This document shows, piece after piece, positions 26,401-37,884 of a stretch of DNA of 64,000 bases (positions within the stretch are counted from its first letter, which is position 1; the number at the start of each line of letters is the position of its first letter). This DNA comes from Pegea sp. RAD2-039 (taxonomy: Eukaryota; Chordata; Thaliacea; Salpida; Salpidae). The notes beneath the pieces were generated by a model. That model did not search any database. It saw nothing but the letters and a program-made list of their open reading frames with translations, and was not told where the DNA came from. Both the position numbers and the translations under genes were made by a program. The DNA lies in assembly GCA_034620365.1 (NCBI GenBank), contig JAQGEQ010000007.1:1-64000 (forward strand), written 5' to 3'.

Positions 26401-27141
26401 AATAAAGACAAATGTAAAATCTTGGGAATGCAAAAGAGCTTTAAGTTGAAAATTTTTGTTAATAATCGACCGTGCGTTGAAGAACATACCTAATGTGATA
26501 GAAGAATTGTCTTTTTGACGCTTGTGAGATTTGATGATGGGCTTCTGTAAGTTGATATCTTGAGTGTTTACAATTGTGTGCGGAGAGAGTTTGAAAAAAG
26601 AAGATGTGGACCCAGTGATAATTTTCCACTTCCATTTTTTGAAGAAACCTTGACAATTCTCAAAGCCCCTGGTGGACCTCGAGCTTTTTATTTGAAATCA
26701 GTTGGTTGTTCCTTGTGATTTCGGTTATACTCTTCTTTTCTAAGCGATCATCTTCACACATATCATGTGCTACTCTAATGCTCTCGAATTTTTTCTCGAG
26801 CTTTAGCTTATACAGATTGGTAAGAAACTTGTGTTTGTCCCAACTTTCCTGAAAGGACACCTTCAACGGTCTTTGATGATCTGAGCTTTTTGCTCCAAGT
26901 CTAGTCATTGATACCTTTGGAACGTTGACAAAATTAAGGCTTTGAGAGCACATTTGATTAAAAAACTTACTTTCATCATCTTTATCAGTTTCAGAGACAT
27001 TAAAGATGATGACACTGTTTTCTCCGTCCTCATGGTCTAAAGTGAGTTTTTTGTGCGTGTCGGTGACCTTCTCGGTAAGCATCTACACCATGTTAGCATT
27101 TTCGTCAGAACCGGGATTAACGACCACCGAGGCTCATGTGA
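23443..27141 (-). mobile_element. LINE copy L5, long form
   Basis: 3699 bp from the common 5' truncation (27141) to the tail. ORF1 part 27082-26660, endonuclease 26487-25294, RT in two frames (25166-24705, 24790-24584), C-terminal part 23952-23674. It shares many private residues with L9 on the opposite arm (YKKSLAP, ICKYLPRSKTNDE, QISGNTLDIL, MNPKTSSKRN), closer than to its neighbours. Confidence 0.82.
25294..26487 (-). pseudogene. LINE endonuclease and linker, longest ORF2 frame (397 codons)
   Basis: From ATG 26487: FFNARSIINKN at the N-terminus, catalytic Glu in ITETWL (about residue 31), DRGGG (59-63), GDFNFGKINW (131-140), CDHNMIEF (216-223), then the linker to the RT. All expected residues of an apurinic-type endonuclease are present. 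The frame ends at ~25294, before the RT, through a frameshift in the KAELLN region, so the polyprotein is broken. Confidence 0.8.
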
Positions 27142-27178
27142 CTTGTAATTTACAGTAGAATATAAAATCAATATTTTA

Positions 27179-28042
27179 TTTATTTATTTATTTATTTATT
27201 TATTACAATAAATGTGAAGGAGGGTGCCTAAAAAGAGCACCTCTCGCTAACACACATTCTCACAAATTAGATCTATTTGACGTGTAAACGAAAAAGCATA
27301 TGACAATGAAGAACTGCACAGAATCATAGTATTGTAAAAGAGAAAAATTCACAGTTTAGAAATGGCAATGTTGGCGATATTATAACAATTCAGCTTTTTC
27401 TTGAACAGCATAAGTGATTTTGACATGACAATCTCTGATGGCAGATTGTTCCATGTACTGATTATGCGGTATGAGAAAAAACTTAATCTGGTTAACGTAG
27501 CTGGTGGAGTGGGCTTATTAAGATGTAATTTATGTCTTCTAAGTTGATATAACTTGAGGGAGGGACTAATGGAGAAAAAGTCATCAAACTGAAGATCAAT
27601 TAGGTTGTGAATAATTTTAAAAATCAGAATAAGGTCGTATTTGATTCTTCGGATTTCCAAAGAATCTAGATTGAAGAAGCTGAGACGATGGTTATAACTC
27701 CCGTATTTGATATTAAGTTTCCTGCAAACCAATCTCGTAAATGTTGCCTGAACAGATTCGATTTTTCTGATATCACCAACTTGATATGGCATCCATGCAC
27801 TGATATTGTATTCAAGAATAGGGCGTATGTACAGTTTGAAAAGGTTGACGAAAAACCATGGATCTTTAGAATTAAAAGTCTTTATGATGAGGTGGACAAG
27901 CTTGATAGATTTTCCAAAGATTCTGGAAACATAACTGTGCCATTTGAAGTCAGATGTCAGAGTAATGCCGAGGTCTATGACTGAGGATACTCGTTCAAGA
28001 ATGGATCCATTGATGTAGTATTGGTTGCTGAAGTTGGCCAAC
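27179..28042 (-). mobile_element. Separate LINE 3' end inserted in this unit only (L5b)
   Basis: 864-bp, strongly 5'-truncated LINE of a related but different subfamily, with a long (TTTA)n tail at 27179-27213. It splits a target that is continuous in other units (compare 53830 on the other arm). TTTA occurs on both sides (27175-27178 and 28043-28046), a possible short target duplication, though tail overlap makes its length uncertain. Its C-terminal frame (28041-27349, 230 codons) is intact, ending in FSYRIISTWNNLPSEIV and a Lys-rich end, unlike the frameshifted array copies. Confidence 0.8.
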
Positions 28043-28150
28043 TTTACAACAAATCAGATCACAAAACAAAATCTGATTACAGATAAAGTAACACAACAAC
28101 TAAAAATTATTTTATATATGATGACAACAACAAAAATCTTTTAAAAAAGA

Positions 28151-28958
28151 TTTAACAGTTTTCCGTTAAAATTTTTTTTTTTTGAAATGTTCCTCCTCTT
28201 CGATTCTACAACATTTTATTTTAATGAAGTTTGTAATGGTTTTATCGATATCTGATTAAATGATTGGCTTTATTGCACTATTGATTGGTAGGATAATGAT
28301 AGCAGAATAAGGAAGAACATCACCATCAAGTTTGTATCCACTATAGCTTATAATAGACATGATTATAACTGGTAACCAACAAAACATATCTGTTATAATG
28401 GTGAGGAAAACTCGTAATTTCATTTTTCCCATTTGATTTGCATTTTTTGCTTGTTTAACAGATTTTGAGCTTTTCTTAGTGGCATGGAACAATTAGCTAT
28501 AAGCTGCACAAATATATAAAAGTGAACAAGTATTGAAGGTTATGATGATTAATGAAAGAATAAAATGAGATGATGAAATACTTGTATAAATATTTGGAAA
28601 GCAAACAGGAGAGGTACTGAAGTATCCAAATACATTTTTTATTTTAATGTTTCTGGACTGAAATAGAGATTCTCCTTTTCCACTTTCGAAATAAGTTTTA
28701 ATGAATTGATAGCTTAAGTTTGTACCACGGCTGTTGTTGAACAGTGATGATGTATTAGGAAGGTTACTGAGAATTTTTTCAGCTTTTTAATAAAACTTTT
28801 CCGCAGTTTTATTTAGTTTCCCAACATTAATTGTCTTACTGTTTTGTTTAATGCTTATAACCGCCTTGTACTCTGTCTCGTAGTTTAAAAAATATCAACA
28901 AAATGATGTAGAAGAGCATCAACGTTAACGAGTCACCTTGGGAGGTTCCTGGTTTCAT
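28151..28958 (-). pseudogene. LGR-type receptor fragment G5
   Basis: Same content as G2, offset about 15609 bp, with the same TAG before LFHATKK. A further change turns NPIIYS into KPII followed by a stop (28256), so segment 7 loses its NPxxY. Confidence 0.7.
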
Positions 28959-29550
28959 GTTTATCTAAACTTAATAAAAAACTAAAACTTTGTAGTACTG
29001 ACTCTCTTATTTTTTCATGGTCTTTGGAGTTTACCGTAGTACTAACGTTTTATTTTAAACTACACAACTAAAGATAGCTATCAATAGATGTTTCCAGCTG
29101 TCAATAAAAACGTCTTTAAACATTCATCTGATTTCTATTTAAGTATCAATACAATTTTTCCAAACTTAGTTGTTTCTAAAAATTAATTTGAAAATAACTT
29201 CACTTTTTATAATTAATAAATAACCCGTCTATCTAGTTTTCATCAATTGTCTCCTATTTAAAAAATACAAAGAAATAAATAAATACACATTCAGTTTTTT
29301 AATATTATTTTATTAATGATTATATAAATTCATATAACGATGAAAGGTTGTACAACAGAATTATTTTTATCAGAATATTTGTAATTATGAGTAAAATGTA
29401 CCGTAGGTTACCAAAATCAAAGTTATATAAAAAGATTAAAGAAATAATACTCGACAGAATGTTGATTAAATAAATTACATCTTGCTCATGTAAGAACTAC
29501 TGAAGAAGTCTCAAGCGAGAAAAATCAGAAAGTCGCAATTTTTTGAGAGA
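28959..29550. other. 3' flank of gene copy 5
   Basis: AT-rich, as in the other units. A minus-strand AATAAA is kept near 29310. Nothing else seen. Confidence 0.4.
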
Positions 29551-30508
29551 TTAATTATCTTCCTGACTAACGTTTGGAGTATATTTCCTTCCTCTAATAT
29601 ACACTGATCCAAAACTCTCTTTGCTTTTCTTACTTGTTTCTTGAGCAAGTTTATCAACAAAATCCTCTGGTGAACCGACCAAAACGTTTCTCCCTTGCAA
29701 GATTTCTTTCAGTTTACCAGTTTTATCATTGAAATGTGCCAAGACTTGCTGAAAAAGTTAGAAGTTTTTAAACATATTTTTGTGATATCATAGAAGCTTC
29801 AATAACGGTTGATACAGTTAAGTATCTCTTAAGCTCTTTCAAATACTAAACAAGATTTCTTTGTAGGTAAAATTGCTTTTAGATTGGTATTGTCGTCAAA
29901 CGAAGTTTACTGATCAAAGTGATACGATGTTCAAATTGGATTTTATAAAAAATACTTTATTCAGTAGTTAAATCATCGTATGTTGTTCAACTAATGCCGT
30001 AAACAGTAAAGTGACAAAAGCACTGATAGTAAAGATGAAAAAAGAGAGGTTGATTTTAAACTTCCTGCACCAAGTTTTTGGTTAGATTTAGAGCATTCAA
30101 AATATTCATAATCAATCATTTTATAAAAACAAGAAGAAAGTATAAAATCTGTGTTAATGAAGAACAGATCAACTAGTTGAAGACATATAATGTGATAAAA
30201 CATTTAAATTATATAAACATAATCAACTTGAAAAGTAAAAATTGTTGATCTGTACCTCAGCAGTAAGATATGGCCTATTTTCGTAGATGTCGTTTACTTC
30301 AAATAGCTGAAATTGAAACAAAAATATTTAGAAAATTGTTTATAAATAAATTAAGAAGTAAATTTTTTTAATATTTGAAATGTAACAATAAAAATATGAC
30401 AAAAAAAAGCTGCAAGAATATTTCTACAAATTAAATTGATTTTAAGTTACAAACCTGATATGAAAGATTGACTGATGCCAACAAAATCATCATAATAATT
30501 AGCTTCAT
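29551..30508 (-). CDS. Small secreted protein gene, copy 5
   Basis: Exons 30508-30455, 30306-30256 and 29748-29551; product identical to copy 1. The exon 2 donor reads GAG/GTACAG, a stronger match to the consensus than in other copies. Confidence 0.7.
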
Positions 30509-30538
30509 TGTTAGTTTTAAGATATTTACTTTTATCAA

Positions 30539-31512
30539 CCAAAAAAATGCTGAAAAAAAATCAAAATATCTTAAAAAAGATTTAAATTTAGGAAAACTAA
30601 TTCAAGTTAAAATGTTTAAATAGATTAAAAGATAGACATGAAAAATTAATTATCAGTTTTGCAAGCTTGCAGTTTTTGAAGAAAAGCAAAATTGTTCAGT
30701 TTCGACAATAAAAGAAGAAACGAACTGAATGAAGATATGCTTTTAGAGCTGATATATATATATGATTTTGAGAAGAACTTGTTTATAAGATATTTCATGA
30801 AATGTAAATATTTTAAAGTTCAGAAATTTAAATAAATAAACATAAAAGAAGTAGAATTTTCGCAATTGTTTAATTAAAAAATTTCAATAATTTATAAACA
30901 AATTTTTAAGAGGTTGATAGGTTTTTATATTCTCTCCTATTTTCTAAAAATATTTTTTAAGTGTTATGTATCGAAACTTCAAAACACAAACCTCACCGTG
31001 AAAGTACTTTTATAATTCTTAAAATAAAACAATTTTTCTTTAAAAATCATGACCTGATGTTAATCATATAAAAGATAACAAACATTTTCTGTCTATACTC
31101 TTTTCAAATTTATTTATTTCCTGTTATGAAAAACGCATTACAATAATTGTATTAATTTCATGTTTATTAATTTTTAATTAATAAACTTTAGATTGATTAC
31201 ATTTCATAAATGTTTCTTATAAAATAATGTTTATATCAGCTTTAAACATATCTCTACATTCATACAACTCAACTCTTTGTGCTAAATCTTCTTTTTTGGG
31301 TGAAAACTGAACTAAATAATTTAGTGAAAAAGTTTCGCATAAGCTTTTTATTTTTTACTTTTCCTAAAATTAAAACGTTTTAAAAATATTTTGATTTTTA
31401 ACGTTATTCTTTTCAGCATTATCTTTGAATCTCATAAAATTTTCAATTTGAATTAGTCTTCCTAAATTTAAATCTTTTTCAAGATATTTTGATTTTTTCA
31501 GCATTTTTTCGG
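30539..31512 (-). mobile_element. TIR element T5
   Basis: Full-length copy, 974 bp. The LINE-proximal TIR ends in TTTTTTCGG. Confidence 0.6.
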
Positions 31513-34244
31513 TTTGTTTATTTATTTATTTCAATAAATGCAAACTGTATCTGAAAAGAGCACCTCTCGCTAACACACATTCTCACAAATAACATCTATT
31601 TAGCCAAAAATATAGAAAGTAAAAGATGTAACACATGGTATTTCGATATCATTTAAAACATATAACAGTGATTAATTACATCGAATGTTAATAATATAAG
31701 AAAGAGAAAAATCGCAGTTTAGAAATGATAATGGTGGCAATATTATAACGGTTTAACTTTTGCTTGAACAATACTAGTGACTTCGACATGGAAATGTCTG
31801 ATGGCAGCTAATTCCATGTATAAATTGTACTTTATGAGAAAAAATTGCTCTGATCGATGTACTAGGTGATATAGTCTTATTAACGTGTAATGTATGTCGT
31901 TTGCTTTAATATAACTTGGGGAAGGACTAATGAAAAACAAATCATCAAAATGAATGTCAATTAAATTGTGGATAATTTTGAAATTAATAATTAAGTCGTA
32001 TTTAGTCTGTCGGATTTCCAAAGTATCTAAATTGAAAAGACTGAGACGATGTTTATAACTATCATATTTAATATTAAGTTTACTACATACTAATCTTGTA
32101 TATATGGCCTGAACAAATTCGATTTTTTTAATATCACTAACTTGATATGGCATCCATGCACTGACATTGTATTCAAGAATTGGACGTAAGTACAATTTGA
32201 AAAGATTGATAAAAAAACATTGATTCTTAGAATTAAAGGTCTTTATAATAAGGAAGACAAGGTTGATTGATTTCCCAAAGATTTTGGAAACATAATTGTG
32301 CTATTTAAAGTCAGATGATAGAGTAATGCCAAGGCCTAGGACCGAAGATACTCGTTAAATAATAAATCTATTGATAGAGTATCGGTTCAAGCAATTTACA
32401 GCTGGTTTAGGAGAAAAAAGTTCAGACTTTGTGGGCTGTATTCTGAGCTCCCAATTCGTACACCAGTTTTCTACAGTGTGTAGTGCAGTTTGAAGTTTTG
32501 AGGGATTACAAGATAAAAGCTTGATATCATCTGCATACACAAACACACTGACATCATCTACTGCTACTAATCTTCTGATAAGGTCTTCGATGAGAATTAA
32601 AAAAGAAGGGGACCCAGAACAGAACCCTGAGGAACACCACTAGTGATTTGAACAAAAGTAGATAAAGATCTTTTTACACGAGTTTGTTGGGTTCTACCAG
32701 ATAGGTAATCTTCAATCCACTGTAAGATAAAGCTGTTGATTTGTAAGTTTTTCAATACAATAACGAACCTAGTGTGTGACAGAATCAAACGTCTTAGCAA
32801 AATCGAGGTATATGAAGTCACAGGGAGTCTTACTTTTCTTAATGAGCTGTTCATTAAGAAAAGTGCGATGTTGAGTCAGGGAAGATCTCCGTTTCACAAA
32901 ACCATGTTGGACATCAGATATTAGATGGTGCTCCATCAAATGACTGGTCATATGATTGTGAATGATATGCTCTTGAGCTCTGCAGATAACTGAAGTCAGC
33001 GAAATTGGCCTGTAGTTAAGTGCAGTGTTTGTGGGACCCTTTTTATGAATTGGACTAATAATAGCTTTCTTCCAAATTTGTGGAAGTCTTCCTCGCCTCA
33101 GAGTCATGTTAAAGAAAAGCGATAAAGGTAGTGATAAAGAGGAATTAGTTTTTCTTAAAATCAAAGCTGGGATCTGATCTGGGGTGTTGGAAACTGATGA
33201 TTTTAAAGAAGAAATAGCCTTAGATACCATATTGACCGTTATGTCAAGATCTCACATCTCAGAGACATTTGTAATATTGTTGGAGCAGGAGAGAGAAGGA
33301 TTATTGCTATCATCGGTTATGAAAACGCTGTTAAACTGATTGTTTAGCAACTCAGCTTTATTTTCTGGTTCCATCACAAGCTGGTCGCTGTTATCAATTA
33401 GAGATCTCGCCTTAAGCTTGCGATTTATGAAACCAAAGAACGTTTTCATGCAAAGTGAAGATAAAACTGTACTTTCTCTCCCAAATAGAAATTAGAAATA
33501 GAATTCTTGTAAACTATACAAAGATCTTTGTACAGAGATTTGATGGAAGGGTCTGTTTTAGTTTGTTTGTATAGGAGGTTTTTTAAATGTTGTAAATTCC
33601 TTAAAAATCTAGGCAAATGTGGTATTTTGTTGGCTCTATCAAAAGGTAAGAATTTTTCGATTGACCCTTTAACGATGTTAGTAAACCTTGACTAAATAGT
33701 ATTGATGTCTTCGGAAGAGTTGAAAACAGAAATCCGGTCAACATCTGATAGAAACTTGTTAATGCCATTATAATTTCCACAGTAAGAATTCCTTTTGCTT
33801 GAAGCTTTAACGTTCATAAAAAGAGTTTGATGGAGCTTGAATTGAATCATATTGTGATCGCATGTCAAAGCAAAAGTTTCTTTTTGATCAACGTAGAAAA
33901 TGTTCTCGGGTTTTGATGTGATAAGAAGTTCCAAAGTATTACCACTAACTTGGGTCGGAAAAGTAACCATTTGAGATAGATTATTGGCATTGAGAAACCT
34001 TACAAAGGTATGACTTAGAAAAGGTGAATTAGTATTATCGCTACCCAAGTAAAAGGATTTTCCACTAAATGCTAAATTCGGGTTGTTCCAATTAATTTTA
34101 CCAAAATTAAAATCCCCAAAAATATATAACATAGGACACACAACACTCTTCAGAGCCTTCAATAAGGCCTTAACAGTAACCTCATCATTAGCTTTAGAGG
34201 GTGGTAGATAGGTACGTATAAAACGATAAACTTTGGACTTTGAA
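31513..34244 (-). mobile_element. LINE copy L6, short form
   Basis: 2732 bp, twin of L3. The YADD box is present (FVYADDIKLL at ~32546), but the RT is split by the same frameshift after DSVTH. Confidence 0.8.
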
Positions 34245-34345
34245 TTTTGACTTTGTACTCTGTCTCGTAGTTTAAATGATATCATTAAAATGATGTAGAA
34301 GAGCATCAACGTTAACGAGTCACCTTGGGAGGTTCCTGGTTTCAT
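33692..34345 (-). pseudogene. Chimeric receptor-endonuclease open frame, longest instance (217 codons)
   Basis: As at 5890-6420, but a one-base difference near 33820 keeps the frame open past HQT, so it continues through the linker (ASSKRNSYCGNYNGINKF). Receptor-derived part 34345-34255. Substitutions such as KSVVCPM and LELLITS set it apart from the L1 and L3 versions. Confidence 0.55.
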
Positions 34346-34934
34346 GTTTATCTAAACTTAATAAAAAACTAAAACTTTTTAGTACTGACTTTCTTATTTT
34401 TTCATGGTCTTTGGAGTTTACCGTAGTACTAACGTTTTATTTTAAACTACACAACTAAAGATAGCTATCAATAGATGTTTCCAACTGTCAATAAAAAAGT
34501 CTTTAAACATTCATCTGATTTCTATTTAAGTATCAATACAATTTTTCAAAACTTAGTTGTTTCTAAAAATCAATTTGAAAATAACTTCACTTTTTATAAC
34601 TAATGAATAACACATCTATCTAGTTTTCATCAATTGTCTCCTATTTAAAAAATATAATTAGATAAATATACAATCAAATTTTTTAATACTATTTTATTAA
34701 TGATTATATAAATTCATATAAAGGTGAAAGGTTTTACAACAGAATTATTTTGATCAGAATATTTGTAATTATGAGTAAAATGTACAGTAGGTTACCTAAA
34801 TCAAAGTTATATTAAAAGAATAAAGAAATAATAATCGACAGAATGTTGATTAAATAAATTACATCTTGCTCATGTAAGAACTACTGAAGAAGTCTCAAGC
34901 GAGAAAAATCAGAAAGTCACAATTTTTTGAGAGA
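34346..34934. other. 3' flank of gene copy 6
   Basis: AT-rich. Minus-strand AATAAA present near 34690, about 240 nt past the stop. Confidence 0.4.
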
Positions 34935-35892
34935 TTAATTATCTTCCTGACTAACGTTTGGAGTATATTTCCTTCCTCTAATATACACTGATCCAAAACT
35001 CTCCTTGCTTTTCTTACTTGTTTCTTGAGCAAGTTTATCAACAAAATCCTCTGGTGAACCGACCAAAACGTTTCTCCCTTGCAAGATTTCTTTCAGTTTA
35101 CCAGTTTTATCATTGAAATGTGCCAAGACTTGCTGAAAAAGTTAGAAGTTTTTAAACATATTTTTGTGATATCATAGAAGCTTCAATAACGGTTGATACA
35201 GTTAAGTATTTCTTAAGCTCTTTCAAATACTAAACAAGATTTCTCTGTAAGTAAAATTGCTTTTAGATTGGTATTGTCATCAAACTAAGTTTACTGATCA
35301 AAGTGATACGATGCTCAAATTGGATTTTATAAAAAAATATACTTTATTCAGTAGTTAAATCATCGTATGTTGTTCAATTAATGCCGTAAACTGTAAAGTG
35401 ACAAAAGCACTGATAGTAAAGATGAAAAAAGGGAGGTTGATTTTAAACTTCATGCACCAAGTTTTTGGTTAGATTTAGAGCATTCAAAATATTCATGAGC
35501 TATCATTTTATAAAAACAAGAAGAAAATATAAAATTTGTCTTAATGGAGAACAGATCAGCTAGTTGAAGACATATAATGTGATAAAACATTTAAATTATA
35601 TAAACATAATCAACTTGAAAAGTAAAAATTGTTGATCTATACCTCAGCAGTAAGATATGGCCTATTTTCGTAGATGTCGTTTACTTCAAATAGCTGAAAT
35701 TGAAACAAAAATATTTAGAAAATTGTTTATAAATAAATTAAGAAGTAAATTTTTAATATTTGAAGTTTAACAATAAAAATATGACAAAAAAAAGCTGCAA
35801 GAATATTTCTACAAATAAATTGATTTTAAGTTACAAACTTGATATGAAAGATTGACTGATGCCAACAAAATCATCATAATAATTATCTTCAT
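34935..35892 (-). CDS. Small secreted protein gene, copy 6 (left gene of the head-to-head pair)
   Basis: Exons 35892-35839, 35693-35643 and 35132-34935. Exon 1 differs from all others: codon 3 is ATA (Leu to Ile), and its last base is A, so the donor reads CAA/GTTTGT instead of CAG/GTTTGT. This is silent for Gln but weakens an already poor splice site. Exon 3 product identical to copy 1. It faces copy 7 across TIR element T6. Confidence 0.65.
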
Positions 35893-35922
35893 TGTTAGTT
35901 TTAAGATATTTACTTTTATCAA

Positions 35923-36896
35923 CCAAAAAAATGCTGAAAAAAATCAAAATATCTTAAAAAAGACTTAAATTTAGGAAAACTAATTCAAGTTGAAATTTTA
36001 AGTAAATTAAAAGATAATGCTGAAAAGAATAAGGTTAAAAATCTAAATATTTTTAAAACGTTTTAATTTTAGGAAAAGTAAAAAATAAAAGGCTTAAGCG
36101 AAACTTTTTCACTAAATTATTTAGTTCAGTTTTCACCCAAAAAAGAAGATGTAGCATAAAGAGTTAAGTTGTATGAATGTAGAGATATGTTTAAAGCTGA
36201 TATAAACATTATTTTATAAGAAACATTTATGAAATGTAATCAATCTAAAGTTTATTAATTAAAAATTGATAAACATGAAATTAATACAATTATTGTAATT
36301 CCTTATTCAGAACAGGAAATAAATAAATTTGAAAAGAGTATAAACAGAGAATGTTTGTTATCTTTTATATGATTAACATCAGGTCATGATTTTTAAAGAA
36401 AAATTGTTTTATTTTAAGAATTATAAAAGTACTTTCACGGTGAGGTTTGTGTTTTGAAGTTTCGATACATAACACTTAAAATATATTTTTAGAAAAGAGG
36501 AGAAAACATAAAAACCTATCAACCTCTTAAAAATTTGTTTATAAATTATTGAAATTTTTTAAATAAACAATTGCGAAAATTCTATTTCTTTTATGTTTAT
36601 TTATTTAAATATCGGAACTTTAAAATATTTACATTTCATGAAATATCTTATAAACAAGTTCTTCTCAAAATCATATATATATATCAGCTCTAAAAGCATA
36701 TCTTCATTCAGTTCGTTTCTTCTTTTATTGTCGAAACTGAACAATTTTGCTTTTCTTCAAAAATTGCAAGCTTACAAAACTGATAATTAATTTTTCATGT
36801 CTATCTTTTAATCTATTCAAAAATTTTAACTTGAATTAGTTTTCCTAAATTTAAACCTTTTTTAAGATATTTTGATTTTTTTCAGCATTTTTTTGG
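35923..36896 (+). mobile_element. TIR element T6 at the centre of the inverted array
   Basis: The only TIR element with a gene start on both sides. Its edges are each 31 bases from an ATG (35892 minus, 36927 plus), symmetric about 36409.5. The left TIR is a chimera. Up to about 35990 it carries the gene-proximal type (CCAAAAAAATGCTG, GGAAAACT). From ~35999 it continues as the LINE-proximal type (TAAGTAAATTAAAAGATAA). The core is in plus orientation as in the right arm. It must hold the promoters of both flanking genes if these are expressed. Confidence 0.7.
36883..36885 (+). promoter_or_regulatory. Candidate 5'-UTR splice acceptor (or trans-splice site) in the TIR
   Basis: A TTGATTTTTTTCAG tract ends 41 bases before the ATG of copy 7, inside the gene-proximal TIR. 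The same tract and spacing occur before the other copies (for example 51315-51317 before the ATG at 51359). It would serve as the acceptor of a 5'-UTR intron or of spliced-leader trans-splicing. No upstream exon was identified. Confidence 0.35.
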
Positions 36897-36926
36897 TTGA
36901 TAAAAGTAAATATCTTAAAACTAACA

Positions 36927-37884
36927 ATGAAGCTAATTATTATGATGATTTTGTTGGCATCAGTCAATCTTTCATATCAGGTTTGTAACTTAAAATCAAT
37001 TTATTTGTAGAAATATTCTTGCAGCTTTAATTTTTTGTCATATTTTTATTGTTAAACTTCAAATATTAAAAAATTTACTTCTTAATTTATTTATAAACAA
37101 TTTTCTAAATATTTTTGTTTCAATTTCAGCTATTTGAAGTAAACGACATCTACGAAAATAGGCCATATCTTACTGCTGAGGTATAAAACAACAATTTTTA
37201 CTTTTCAAGTTGATTATGTATTTATAGTTTAAATGTTCTATCACATTATATGTCTTCAACTAGCTGATCTGTTCTCCATTAACACAGATTTTATACTTTC
37301 TTCTTGTTTTTATAAAATGATAGCTCATGAATATTTTGAATGCTCTAAATCTAACCAAAAACTTGGTGCAGGAAGTTTAAAATCAACCTCCCTTTTTCAT
37401 CTTTACTATCAGTGCTTTTGTCACTTTACTGTTTACGGCATTAGTTGAACAACATACGATGATTTAACTACTGAATAAAGTATTTTTTATAAAATCCAAT
37501 TTGAACATCGTATCACTTTGATCAGTAAACTTCGTTTGATGACAATACCAATCTAAAAGCAATTTTACTTACAGAGAAAGCGTGTTTAGTATTTGAAAGA
37601 GCTTAAGAAATACTTAACTGTATCAACCGTTATTGAAGCTTCTATGATATCACAAAAATATGTTTAAAAACTTCTATCTTTTTCAGGAAGTCTTGGCAAT
37701 ATTCAATGATAAAACTGGTAAACTGAAAGACATCTTGCAAGGGAGAAACGTTTTGGTCGGTTCACCAGAGGATTTTGTTGATAGACTTGCTCATGAAACA
37801 AGTAAGAAAAGCAAAGAGAGTTTTGGATCAGTGTATATTAGAGGAAGGAAATATACTCCAAACGTTAGTCAGGAAGATAATTAA
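36927..37884 (+). CDS. Small secreted protein gene, copy 7 (divergent variant)
   Basis: Exons 36927-36980, 37130-37180 and 37687-37884; introns 149 and 506 bp, phase 0. Signal peptide and exon 2 identical to copy 1. Exon 3 differs at five residues: Gln to Glu (first residue), His to Ile (LAIF), Glu to Asp (KLKD), Lys to Arg (VDRL), Gln to His (AHET). I find no silent difference from copy 9 in this exon. The C-terminal 30 residues, with KKSKESFGSVYIRGRK, are unchanged. AATAAA lies at 38121-38126, 237 nt past the stop. Confidence 0.7.

Noticed and set aside
37233-37448. Intron 2 frame as receptor membrane segments 2-3
   Set aside because: LADLF and a later Ser/Leu-rich stretch resemble such segments, but the adjacent MKPGTSQGD fragment already looks like segment 3, and the frame is unstable between copies. 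Evidence too weak.
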